A DNA stretch of 64,000 bases. Source: Nematostella vectensis. Taxonomy: Eukaryota > Cnidaria > Anthozoa > Actiniaria > Edwardsiidae. Position numbers and translations under genes: made by a program. The stretch spans positions 868,001 to 932,000 of the forward strand of contig NC_064036.1 in assembly GCF_932526225.1 (NCBI RefSeq), given 5' to 3'. The notes beneath the pieces were generated by a model, which ran no database searches, was not told the DNA's origin, and worked only from the letters and a program-made list of their open reading frames with translations. This document shows positions 1 to 12,300 of the stretch, one piece after another. Position 1 is the stretch's first letter. The number at the start of each line of letters is the position of its first letter.

Positions 1-206
1 GCGGCTGTCATTTGAATGCATTCAAGCGGATAATTCTTTAAAAAAGGTGTGAGTAGATAGGGCAGAGAAACCAATGAGAAACGAATGGCACAAAGAGGGG
101 AGGAAATAAGCCACCTTTGTGTCTCAGATAGCTAGTGACCGGGTTATGTGACAAGTTGTTTGGCGTGACACATAACATTAATTTGAATTTGTATGTACTG
201 TCCCTT

Positions 207-306
207 GTCAATTGGTACATCACTGTCAATTGGTACATCACTGTCAATTGGTACATCACTGTCAATTGGTACATCACTGTCAATTGGTACATCACTGTCA
301 ATTGGT
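207..306. repeat. 18-bp minisatellite
   Basis: About 5.5 perfect copies of an 18-bp unit (TCAATTGGTACATCACTG). The unit length is a multiple of three, so it gives open frames on both strands that are not genes. Confidence 0.95.
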
Positions 307-309
307 CTA

Positions 310-1885
310 GGAGGGACGGACCATTAGAAAACTAAAGGGGGTGGGGAGGGATGACATTTTTTCTTTTGCATGCATTTTTTCTGCTTTGGGCTGTTTTTTT
401 CCCAGTTTTTTAAATCGTGTATGATGATATGTGTACTTTACCACTCTACCTGCCCACCTTTTCTAATGGACCGTTCCTTTCTGTAGCTAGTCAAAGGTAT
501 ATTACTGAAGCCTGGCGTTTGGTACATTTAAGTTGAAAAGTGTTATCTCTTACCTTCCTCTTTCTCATCCATCGTCTTCTGAATAAAACAACAAAATATC
601 AAAAACAAACACATGCATTATCTTCGCAGCCATTTTAGAGGGGCATATAATGTTAAGAGGCGACCTTGTGTGCTCTTTCTACATAACACAAGAATTCTTG
701 AAAAGATACATCCATTTCAAAACTCGTTGCAACGTCATCAAACGGCAAATGTCGATTGGCAAATGAAGGTTCTACGGCCGAAAGGAACCATGGGTCTAAC
801 TGTAATTTGTATAGGAGCAAATGGATCAATCGTAAGGTAATCCACCAATGTCTGCCTCTGGCATCGCTAGAGTTCATTTATAACCTTTATGACTCCCATT
901 AGCCATTCGTCATTTGCCATTTTCATTGACAACGTTTTCTATGAATGTATCGAAGTAAAACCTCATTTTACGGTCTGTGCGCTGAAGGTCTTGGTAAAGG
1001 TAAATTTGACACCACCGTTTGTTTTTGTGGTTTTTGCAAAACCTGTATCAATAGTTCTTAAATTTCATTTTTGGAAAAAAACATTTTCCATGAATCGCAT
1101 TCTAAGACGGCTAAAATGGGCCTTTGCTGTTTCCCGTGACCTGTTGACCGTGAATTCACGCCAAATCTTTGACTTTTTTAGCGTATTATTTTGAGGCGAG
1201 AACTCGAGCTTGTCGGGCGTAACCTCGCGACGGGACGGGTTTTAAGATATCGCCTTTAAATTTTCGGGATCTGATAATTATGCCATGTCATAAAATGTGT
1301 TGGAATTTTCGACTGAGAATCGCTTTTATAGCACTTTTCGTGTCCAAATTTCGCCAGAAATGAGAGTTCCAACTTTGATTCGGGATATTTTGTTGACAGT
1401 GTCAAATAACAAAATATCCTTACACACTTTGGTAGATCATCTATCTGTCATTGAGATGCAATTACGTGCAAGCGCATGCGCAATATAACGCGAAGGTGCA
1501 TTACGCTCTAGAGTAAACTCCGTACTTTTGTTGAGTTTGAGGCCTCAAAACTTAAACACGGAATTAGCTATTGCAAAAATAAAACTTGCAGGAGATAATT
1601 CAATCTTTTATCTTTATTTGATACATAGTTTGTACGTGTTGAAAATTGCGGCACGGCAAAAAAATTTTTCGCGGACACGTCGTTTACCTTTACCGAGACC
1701 TTAAACATTCATATAGAGGGGTTCGTACCTAGCAAAGATCCTTTCACCCCAACTTGTTGAATTTTATTGTGTGAAACTCGCCACCATGATTGTTTAATTT
1801 GCCATCGGTGAAGAGTTAGCCAACAGGCAAAATTTGTGATTTTTGAAAACCGTGAAAAAACGATCTCATCTTGCGTGAACGTGAC
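310..1885. other. No gene recognised
   Basis: AT-rich sequence with short open frames on both strands. None shows a recognisable domain or convincing splice sites. Homopolymer runs occur near 355-410. Confidence 0.5.
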
Positions 1886-1887
1886 GT

Positions 1888-2190
1888 GTGACGCGCTACC
1901 AGCCGAACATGAGCCGAGTGACGTGCTGCCATGAGCCGAACATGAGCCAAGTGACGTGCTGCCATTAGCCGAACATGAGCCGAGCGACGTGCTGCCGTGA
2001 GCCGAACATGAGCCGAGTGACGTGCTGCCGTGAGCCGAACATGAGCCGAGTGACGTGCTGCCGTGAGCCAAACATGAGCCGAGTGACGTGCTGCCGTGAG
2101 CTGAACATAAGCCGATGAGTAACGCACTGTCTAGAGCCGAGCAAAAGCCAAGGACGTGCTGCCGTGAGCCGAGTATGAGCCGATGGGTGG
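1888..2190. repeat. 33-bp minisatellite
   Basis: About eight copies of a 33-bp unit built around GTGACGTGCTGCC and GAGCCGAACATGAGCCGA, degenerating at both ends. The unit is a multiple of three, which explains the low-complexity open frames on the minus strand. Confidence 0.9.
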
Positions 2191-2424
2191 CGCTGGTAAA
2201 GTGTTATCATATTATTTTGAATCCACGCCGAGTGCAGGCCCGTACCCAGGATTTTTTTTGGGGGGGGACCACCCACGAAAGAACGAAAAGGGATTTTTTA
2301 TGCCTTTACAGTATCTCTGGCTACAAAAAAGTGGACTTTAAAAGCACACTAGCATACACACATTGGCACCAAGTCGGGCCAAGACGGGACGCTAGCACAG
2401 TCTATTACCCGTGCAGTTCGGCAA

Positions 2425-2467
2425 CCATGGACAGCTGTTTCGTCCTTATTAGGACTCGTCAGCATGG
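2425..2467 (-). ncRNA. Hammerhead ribozyme, type I, intact core (copy 1)
   Basis: On the minus strand the order is CCATG, CTGACGA, stem II GTCC-TAATAA-GGAC, GAAA, short stem III ACAG/CTGT, then TC followed by CATGG. CCATG and CATGG pair as stem I. All core positions fit the CUGANGA...GAAA...UH consensus. Predicted cleavage is between 2430 and 2429. Confidence 0.8.
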
Positions 2468-2530
2468 CATAGCCGGTTTGCCTCAGTTAAACTTCATCGG
2501 CAAAAAAACTGCAGGGCGACTTCGACTATG

Positions 2531-2573
2531 CCATGCTGACAAGTCCTAATAAGGACGAAACAGCTGTCCATGG
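2531..2573 (+). ncRNA. Hammerhead ribozyme, type I, mutated core (copy 2)
   Basis: Same fold as its neighbours, but the core reads CTGACAA instead of CTGACGA. The changed G is an invariant core base, so this copy is probably inactive. The scissile position would be after 2568. Confidence 0.75.
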
Positions 2574-2884
2574 TTGCCGAACTGCACGGGTAATAGACTG
2601 TGCTAGCGTCCCGTCTTGGCCCGACTGGTGCCAATGTGTGTATGCTAGTGTGCTTTTAAAGTCCACATTTATGTATACATACTCGCAAGGATAGTTTGGC
2701 TATCCGACGGAGTTTTAGACTAGCAAAGGTCGCATGCGTTATCCGCACAATTGGCATCACGCTAGCCCGGTCGCAGCTCTAGATCCCACATGGATCTAAG
2801 CTGTGGTTTAAAGCACTTCGTTCGAGTCGAAGTCGCCCTGCAGTTTTTTTGCCGATGAAGTTTAACTGAGGCAAACCGGCTATG

Positions 2885-2927
2885 CCATGCTGACGAGTCC
2901 TAATAAGGACGAAACAGCTGTCCATGG
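2885..2927 (+). ncRNA. Hammerhead ribozyme, type I, intact core (copy 3)
   Basis: CCATG, CTGACGA, GTCC-TAATAA-GGAC, GAAA, ACAG/CTGT, TC and CATGG are all present in order. Predicted cleavage is after 2922, which is 354 nt from the equivalent point in copy 2. Confidence 0.82.
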
Positions 2928-3212
2928 TTGCCGAACTGCACGGGTAATAGACTGTGCTAGCGTTCCGTCTTGGCCCGACTGGTGCCAATGTGTGCATGCT
3001 AGTGTGCTTTTAAAGTCCACATTTACAAAAAAGTCTGACTGATGCATTGGTGACATACCAGAGTGATCTAGCTTATGCTTTATAGTTTTGTCTACAAATA
3101 GCAGGTCTATTGGGGACCGAAAATGGACTTTCGGCCGTTGTGTGTGTGTGTGTGGGTGAGGGGGTACGTTTGCACCCTCTGCACCCCCCCCTCTCCCCTG
3201 GGTAGGGGCCTG

Positions 3213-6057
3213 GAGTCAGGTGTAAAGCGCGTGCATTGTAAAAAGAGGGAAGTGAAACTCATTACGGGGGCGTGAATACAAACCTTTTTTTTACAAAGGA
3301 TGATAAAAAGCTTTTTTTGCCTTGTTTTTTAGTCATCGACATAAAAGATCATAAATTAATAATCTCATAAGCATTTGACCTCTAGAGGCAAATCGCCAAA
3401 ATCCATCATATACAGTACAATTACATGCAGTTGCACCTTGGCTGGAGTTATTTATTCAACAGCTAGTTTACAGTGACGTGGTTTATATCTTTATCGTGAG
3501 CGTAACGGAGCTATTTAGGCATTAGTGTCTATAAAAGATAACGCAATGGATGGATTTCTCTGCAAATCTGTCAACATCGGTGACGAATTGAGCAGGCTTG
3601 CAGACAGATAAAGTTATAAGGTATAAGATCAAGAAAGATTGCCGAGTCGTCAAGTCGCTTATTTCGCGTCAAAACAAAAACAGAATGAGCATAAATAACG
3701 AGAGAACCTTTCAAAATCATCCTCAAAAATAAAAATCGAAAGTCTGTAACTCGAGTCTTTGACGCGTGTCTCATCAAATTTGTCAAATATGTCACCGCCA
3801 GTATTTATTAGCTCTTTTGGCGTTGTTTTTCACAAGTATAAGTTGCCACATAAACACTAGTTCGACTGGCCGTTTTATAAGATCGTAAAATATTTGATGA
3901 GAATATTTGTTATGTCTAGGTGCACTTCGCCATGCACTCTATCAACATTCACAAAAGCAGGCGGAGGAAATCGCCTATAAGCTATTACAAATTAACGTTT
4001 TTTATTCGGTTTACCAGAGGTGAAAGATTATACTTGAAGCACAGTCGTGTTGTGTGCAGCTGTAGATAAAAAGTACAGGGTCTATTTACAGTGTTTTTGT
4101 ATATACTAATTATCTAAATCCTTTGTCATCTGTCATTTACCCGGCGAGATCTCCATTGCGCTATCGATTGACACACGAAAAAGAAAACTGCGAGAAAAAG
4201 CCGTTTAAGATCATCAACTTCAATTCGACTCACTAAACAAATATTTTTTTCAGTCATAATGCACAGCAAAGGAGAGAGGGAGATTTCAACATGTACATGG
4301 GAAAATAAAATTGTTTTCAAATAAATTTTATTACGTTACACAAAAATTGTACCGCGCATATGCAAATAAGATTAAAAGAAATTGGGAATTTCACAGACGC
4401 CAAGCTTACAAACCTTAGTTGGACTAACCACATAGCTTGACTGTGATGTCCCCATTTTGCTTGTGCTGCCTTCAGTTCTAACAGAGAAGTGTAAGTGCTA
4501 GAAGAGCTCGCAGAGAAATACTTGGCTTTTGGCAGACATATAGACAGCCGTGTAGCGTGTGTGCCACGAAACCTGATACCTTTCGCGAGCCAGCCCTTGC
4601 ATGACGTCACGAAAAGGGCAGACGATCACCCGCTGGTTATGGTGATAGCAGGCGCATAGGGTGTATGTATATAATGAATTATAAAGGAAGGAAGCAAATG
4701 CTCTTAGCAAGCTTGCGAAGGCATTGGGCGAAACCGGGCACTTTGAAAACGAGCATTCGAGCTTTCTCTGTTTAAAAAAATTAACTTTTGAGCAAGACTA
4801 TCCGACTTTTTCAAGTACACACAAATCGAGAATTATTACCACCCAATAAACGAAAAAAACTTTTCTTGTCAATTGAAATTAGTTCATAGGTGTGTGTGTT
4901 GCTGGAGGATGGGGAAAGTTTTGGATATTTTGGTAGGATGTGTCAAGTCTACTTTACAGGAATATGTTCGCCCGTAGAAAAATTTGCTCGTTCATTTTCT
5001 AAACTAATTGATCCGCGCGCTTTTATTCCCGTCATAGGCATATCATTGGTCTACAGGATAATCACGATGGATATTTAAAATATATTAGAATCAATTGAAG
5101 GTTGATGTACTTACGCTTTGGCACAGCTCTGTGAAAAAGGGGGTCATAGGGTCCATAAAAGGGAAATTCCATTAGAAGATTAACAGCCATAAAAATTAAT
5201 GGTTTGGAGCTCTAAATAAAGATTAAGAATCTACAAGAATTGAGCTAAATGTCTCAATACAACATGCGGTTCCGCGCAAAAATCAGAAGATGTAAAAGAT
5301 AAACTCTGGTTAGCTATTGCTATAGGAAAATCGTATATCAACACTTACACTGTCAACAAGACAGGAAATGTAAGGAAACAGATCAAAAGACCTCTTGAAT
5401 TTTAATTGTCAAATATTTCATACACTTACCTTCCGATTGGGCCAAGAAGTAAAACGGGCTGTACTCAGCCCGGTGCTGGAATCAGTCCCCACAATACCAC
5501 GTTAGATTAGCGTTTATTAGAAGGAAACACAACAGAAGACCAAAAAGGCGTATTGCGTCGCAGGGAATATCAAGTACCAGTAATCCATCTTGTTTTGGGA
5601 CACTTTAGAGGAGGGCTAAGTGTTTGACCTTATCGTGTGAGCGGGATAGTTGATTGGTGGGACGGGGTTTAGTGCGCAAGGGGAACGAGTTTCTATGACA
5701 GGGAAATGCCAGATAATCACGACATACTTGCCTCCTTCACAGGCACCTCTACTCTGCAATGGCCTTTTTTAAGATTCGTATCGAAAAAAAAAACGCCTTG
5801 TCTTTCCGATAAGATACCACGATGTACATGGAGTTACCCAATACTGCGAGCACTTTTAAAATTTGAGGGGACCATCTAGGGGACCTCTTTCTTGAACTTG
5901 TCATTATGAAGACCAAGCGTTCAATATGAGCGTATTCAATTTCTTTATTAGTTGTTATTGATTTTATTTGTAGCGCAAACAACTTACATGAAATTGTATA
6001 TCTATTTCATAAAATTATAGATAACATCCAAAATGACAGATTTTAAGTTTACATCAT
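3213..6057. other. Intergenic, no confident gene
   Basis: Mostly AT-rich sequence downstream of gene A. Splice-like minus-strand segments occur at 5475-5430, near 5745, near 5128 and near 4455-4380 (see findings), but they could not be joined into a recognisable protein. Otherwise nothing was seen. Confidence 0.45.
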
Positions 6058-6222
6058 TTTATTTTTAAATAAATGTCAGTAAATGTCACATTTACGCCCA
6101 TTTATTTGACTTGAAAGCCGTTGACTTCACTAAAGCTTACAAGAATTGGTTTGAACTTATTGAATATAATCGGGTCGGATATCCGATGGCAAAATCACCG
6201 TTTTCACTTAGCAAACAAAACG

Positions 6223-6313
6223 GAGACAGAGAAGAAAGCGGTGCAAATCAACATGAAGGTTAGACAAGGAGAAAGGAAGAAAGGACGGTGTCTTTCTACT
6301 TCTTCTCCGTCTC
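6223..6313 (-). promoter_or_regulatory. 3' UTR long-range hairpin of gene A
   Basis: CTTCTCCGTCTC at 6302-6313 can pair with GAGACAGAGAAG at 6223-6234 (11 of 12). It begins about 12 nt after the gene A stop. The same arms occur after the gene B stop. A role in mRNA processing or stability is inference. Confidence 0.4.
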
Positions 6314-6324
6314 AGCTTACTCCC

Positions 6325-9300
6325 CTAAGTTCGGAAAAAGCGACAACAAGAATGTTGTTGCGAGTTGTTAGTCACAGGCGCCTTCATCTTGAGTTTCTGC
6401 GCGTGGAATTTCTTGAGACTAGCCGCCCATTTGGCTGGGTCAGCGACTAAGAAAGTGCCCTTGGCCTGAGAGGGAACTGACCCTTTAACTTGGCAAATAA
6501 TGGTGACGAGCAAAGAATTGTTATCGACGGACTGTGGACGGACGACAAGTCCCGCGAATAAGTAGTCCAACCTGATGACAAGAAATGCTGGTGAGGATTG
6601 AAAAATTATTGGAAACTTAACATTAACTTTTTCTTGCTCCATAAAATAATACCACGAGGCAAAACGAGTTATAAAACGAGTGTATAACTATAATTTCCAT
6701 TTTCTTCGAGCTAAGTGGCAATAATAACCATAGCGAGCCATCCAGTAAAAATCCACTTTGCTTTGATAAACGTTTTCTGGAATAAGTTATCGCGGATAAT
6801 AAGCTGTGCATGAAGATGGGTAAAGCTTCGCCGTCTTGCGTGCATTTTTAGTTCCTTTGAATGCGTGGGAGTTATCTACTTTCTAGTTAACACAGGGGCG
6901 GTGGACGGGGGGGGGGCAGGAGGGTGCTTGCCCCCCCCCACTTTAAAAAGTGATGGGCAGTGCCCCCCTTACCCACACTTTTCTGAGCGGACTTTTTTTT
7001 TCTCTACATGAACACACGTTTTACATGTAACGTTAAATAAGTCTCGATTGCTTGATAAAAGACGCTATTATAGATTTGTTTCTATTCAATTTTAGCGGAA
7101 CTCTATGTCAAGCACTGGTACCCCCCTCTCCCCTCGAAACCACAATCCATCCAACCTCCCCCCCCCGGGACAATCCCCCCCCCTCCTTTTACTATATCTA
7201 GTAAAGTAGCTCTACCTTCCTTTACCGTACTCACTTGAGTGGTTTTGGCTTCTCGTGTTGAGTCTTTGGGTGCGTCGCGTTGCGCCAAGCTGAAGCGAAG
7301 TATGGCTCGTTCTTGTCGTCCTTGTCCAGGATTTCAAGCCCAAACTCATGCTTTTTTATTGGGCTGTATGGAAAAAGGCATTAAATTAAATTGCACTTTA
7401 TTTAATCTAGAGCCTAAGGTTGTATGAAACCAATCAAAAGGTTCGATAAAACGTTCAGTTCGCAAAATTGAAGATTTGGATATCTTGAAATACTTCTTCT
7501 AGACATCATTATTTGCGCGCATGGCAAAATAGTATTACCGGGAGTTATAAATGCTATACTGCCCTTATGCAATTAAGTCTCTATGCTCTTGGGTGTGTGT
7601 GTAGTGTGCGGGGTTCCTGTGGATGTGTACCTTATGTGTGTTACGTACATTGTGTACCTTATGTGTGTTACTTACATTGTGTACCTCATGTGTGTTACGC
7701 ACATTGTGTACCTCGTGTGTGTTACGTACATTGTGTACCTTATGTGTGTTACGTACATTGTGTACCTCCTGTGTGTTACGTACATTGTGTACCTCATGTG
7801 TGTTACGTACATTGTGTACCTCATGTGTGTTACGTACATTGTGTACCTCATGTGTGTTACGTACATTGTGTACTTCATGTGTGTTACGTACATTGTGTAC
7901 CTCATGTGTGTTACGTACATTGTGTACCTCATGTGTGTTACGTACATTGTGTACCTCATGTGTGTTACGTACATTGTGTACCTCATGTGTGTTACGTACA
8001 TTGTGTACCTCATGTGTGTTACGTACATTGTGTACCTAATGTGTGTTACGTACATTGTGTACCTAATGTGTGTTACGTACATTGTGTACCTCGTGTGTGT
8101 TACGTACATTGTGTACCTCATGTGTATTACGTACATTGTGTACCTCATGTGTGTTACGTACATTGTGTACCTCATATGTGTTACATACATTGTTTACCTT
8201 ATGTGTTACGTACATTGTGTACCTTATGTGTGTTACGTACATTGTGTACCTCGTGTGTTTTACGTACATTGTTTACCTAATGTGTGTTAAGTACATTGTG
8301 TACCTTATGTGTTACGTACATTGTGTACCTTATGTGTGTTACGTACATTGTGTACCTCGTGTGTGTTACGTACATTGTGTACCTCGGGTGTGTTACGTAC
8401 ATTGTGTACCTCATGTGTGTTACGTACATTGTGTACCTCCTGTTTGTTACGTACATTGTGTACCTTATGTGTGTTACGTACATTGTGTAACTCATGTGTG
8501 TTACGTACATTGTGTACCTTATGTGTGTTACGTACATTGTGTACCTTATGTGTGTTACGTACATTGTGTACCTCATGTGTGTTACGTACATTGTGTACCT
8601 TATGTGTGTTACTTACATTGTGTACCTCATGTGTGTTACGCACATTGTGTACCTCGTGTGTGTTACGTACATTGTGTACCTCATACGTGTGTACGTTGAT
8701 AGTTTACTTTTGTGTGTACGTACCTACCACACCCAAAAATTGACCCGATAATGGCGGACGGGCTTGGTGTAGCTATAGCGACTGCAGATACTTTCCTTTT
8801 CCTCAATTCAAACAACATTTGTTTCAAAACTAATTGCTTACAAGGAAACAGGACACGACGCTTCTGGCAATGTCTTAGTCGAAATAATATTTTGTATACA
8901 TCAAAGATATAACTTACCAGTGAATGAGTAGTGATGATGGGTCGTCGAACTTCCCGAGGACATCAATTCTGTCGAAAGTCTTATCCCAGTGGCGACGCGT
9001 CTCCCAGTCCTGGAGAAGCTTCACCGCTGAAATCATAGAAAGATTACAGTCCAGGCCTCTCGCGGGAAGTTGTTTTCAAAAATTCGTTCAAATAGAAACC
9101 CGTTTAGTAGCCCCTTTAAAGCGTGCGATCGCTATGATCTTTGGCGAAACATAATCACCAATGCTTCTAGTTTGCTAATCCTGAAATAAAAATTAAATAT
9201 TAATAATCGGCGAGGCGAGACGCGCCGGCCCCACCTTGATGAGTGATACAATAAAGTGACGATAACGTTAGATCGATACAAAAAAGACTATCTAATGCTA

Positions 9301-12300
9301 CAGAAGTATCTGAAGTGCGGACAAAAAGAGCAGTTCCTTAACTACATTTTCATACCGATCAGTGATTAGCTCATGCAGTTAGAGTAGCTGCAGATTGTTA
9401 GAACCAAGATAAAAACTACCAAACACTGACCTTCGTCATAAGGGACGCCACCTAGTTTGACTATGGCCTGTGGTATAGAACAGAAGGGTCAACTCAGAGT
9501 AAAACACATGCAACCCAACGACACATACAACCCAACGACACATACAACCCAACGACACATACAACCCAACAACACATACAACCCCACGACACATACAACC
9601 AAACAACACATACAACCCAACATCACAAACAACCAAACGACACATACAACCCAACAACACATACAACCCAACAACACATACAACCCCACGACACATACAA
9701 CCCAACAACACATACAACCCCACGACACATACAACCAAACAACACATACAACCCAACGACACATACGCTTAGTGATTGACGTGTACCATAATGATTGACG
9801 TGCTCCATAGTGATTGACGTGTACCTCAGTGATTGACGTGTACCTCAGTGATTGACGTGTACCTTAGTGGTTGACGTGTACCTTAGTGATTGACGTGTAC
9901 CTCAGTGATTGACGTGTACCTTAGTGATTGACGTGTACCTTAGTGATTGACGTGTACCTTAGTGATTGACGTGTACCATAATGATTGACGTGTACCTTAG
10001 TGATTGACGTGTACCTTAGTGATTGATGTGTACCTTAGTGATTGACGTGTACCATAATGATTGACGTGTACCATAGTGATTGACGTGTACCTTAGTGATT
10101 GACGTGTACCATAGTGATTGACGTGTATCTTAGTGATTAACGTGCACCTTAGTGATTGACGTGTACCATAATGATTGATGTGTACCTTAGTGATTGACGT
10201 GTACCTTAGTGATTGACGTGTACCTTAGTGATTGACGTGTACCTTAGTGATTGACGTGTTTCTTAGTGATTGACGTGTACCATAATGATTGACGTGTACC
10301 TTAGTGATTGACGTGTACCTTAGTGATTGACGTGTACCTTAGTGATTGACGTGTACCATAATGATTGACGTGTACCTTAGTGATTGACGTGTACCTTAGT
10401 GATTGATGTGTACCTTAGTGATTGACGTGTACCATAATGATTGACGTGTACCTTAGTGATTGACGTGTACCTTAGTGATTGACGTGTACCATAGTGATTG
10501 ACGTGTATCTTAGTGATTAACGTGCACCTTAGTGATTGACGTGTACCATAATGATTGATGTGTACCTTAGTGATTGACGTGTACCTTAGTGATTGACGTG
10601 TACCTTAGTGATTGACGTGTACCTTAGTGATTGACGTGTTTCTTAGTGATTGACGTGTACCATAATGATTGACGTGTACCTTAGTGATTGACGTGTACCT
10701 TAGTGATTGACGTGTACCTTAGTGATTGACGTGTACCTTAGTGATTGACGTGTACCATAGTGATTGACGTGTATCTTAGTGATTAACGTGCACCTTAGTG
10801 ATTGACGTGTACCATAATGATTGATGTGTACCTTAGTGATTGACGTGTACCTTAGTGATTGACGTGTACCTTAGTGATTGACGTAAACCTTAGTGATTGA
10901 CGTGTACCTTAGTGGTTGACGTGTACCTTAGTGATTGACGTGTACCTTAGTGATTGACGTGTACCTTAGTGATTGACGTGTACCTTAGTGATTGACGTGT
11001 ACCATAATGATTGACGTGTACCTTAGTGATTGACGTGTACCTTAGTGATTGATGTGTACCTTAGTGATTGACGTGTACCATAATAATTGACGTGTACCTT
11101 AGTGATTGACGTGTACCTTAGTGATTGACGTGTACCTTAGTGATTGACGTGTACCATAGTGATTGACGTGTATCTTAGTGATTAACGTGCACCTTAGTGA
11201 TTGACGTGTACCATAATGATTGATGTGTACCTTAGTGATTGACGTGTACCTTAGTGATTGACGTGTACCTTAGTGATTGACGTGTACCTTAGTGATTGAT
11301 GTGTACCTTAGTGATTGACGTGTACCTTATTGATTGACGTGTACCATAATGATTGACGTGTACCATAATGATTGACGTGTACCTTAGTGATTGACGTGTA
11401 CCTTAATGATTGACGTGTACCTTAGTGATTGACGTGTACCATAATGATTGACGTGTACCTTAGTGATTGACGTGTACCTTAGGGATTGACGTGTACCTTA
11501 GTGATTGACGTGTACCTTAGTGATTGAAGTGTACCTTAGTGATTGACGTGTACCTTAGTGGTTGACGTGTACCTTCGTGATTGACGTGTACCTTAGTGGT
11601 TGACGTGTACCTTAGTGATCGACGTGTACCATAATGATTGATGTGTACCTTAGTGATTGACATGTACACTAGTGATTGGCGTGAAACAATGATTGACGTG
11701 TACCATAATGATTGACGTGCACCATAGTGATTGACGTGTACCTCAGTGATTGACGTGTACCTTAGTGATTGACGTGTACCTCAGTGATTGACGTGTACCT
11801 TAGTGATTGACGTGTACCATAATTGACGTGTACCATAGTGATTGACGTGTACCTCAGTGATTGACGTGTACACTAGTGATTGACGTGTACCTCAGTGATT
11901 GACGTGTACCTTAGTGATTGAAGTTTACCTAGTGACTGACGTGTACCTCAATGATTGATTTGTACCTCAGTGATTGACGTGTACCTCAGTGATTGACGTG
12001 TACCTTAGTGATTGACGTGTACCTCAGTGATTGACGTGTACTTCAGTGATTGACGTGTACCTCAGTGATTGACGTGTACCTCAATGATTGACGTGTACCT
12101 CAGTGATTGACGTGTACCTCAGTGATTGACGTGTACCTCAGTAATTGACGTGTACCTTAGTGATTGGCGGCCCGCCCTCTTGTGATCGTCTGCTCCATAC
12201 TTCACAGTCACGTGACCTCTTGAGCCTCTTCCACCCTCGTGTGCCTTCTGTCTCCCAGTCCATCAGGCGGTGGATGTCGTCCTCTCTGATGGCGCATAAA

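Larger units (their letters stand above)
2320..3027. mobile_element. Retrozyme-like element, three partial units (one inverted)
   Basis: Three related units share the stretch from the hammerhead core to a common end (GTGCTTTTAAAGTCCAC). Unit 1 (about 2330-2526) is inverted against unit 2 (from 2527). Unit 3 is a direct repeat of unit 2. The predicted cleavage points of units 2 and 3 are exactly 354 nt apart, within the size range of the small circular RNAs made by animal retrozymes. No protein is coded. Confidence 0.7.
2235..3212. mobile_element. TIR element enclosing retrozyme copies
   Basis: Near-matching inverted ends, CAGGCCCGTACCCAGG at 2235 and CCTGGGTAGGGGCCTG ending at 3212, each next to a G or C run, suggest a non-autonomous DNA transposon. 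Its interior is mostly the hammerhead repeat element. I could not define a clean target-site duplication. A related end (GGTAACGGGCCTG) occurs near 13940-13951. Confidence 0.55.

Noticed and set aside
7513..8751. Long overlapping open frames (up to 255 codons) rich in Cys, Val, Tyr
   Set aside because: The 27-bp unit is a multiple of three, so five frames stay open. They fall in a gene A intron and have no domain or splice support.
9769..12165. CRISPR-like array
   Set aside because: Units are contiguous with no unique spacers, and the gene context is eukaryotic.
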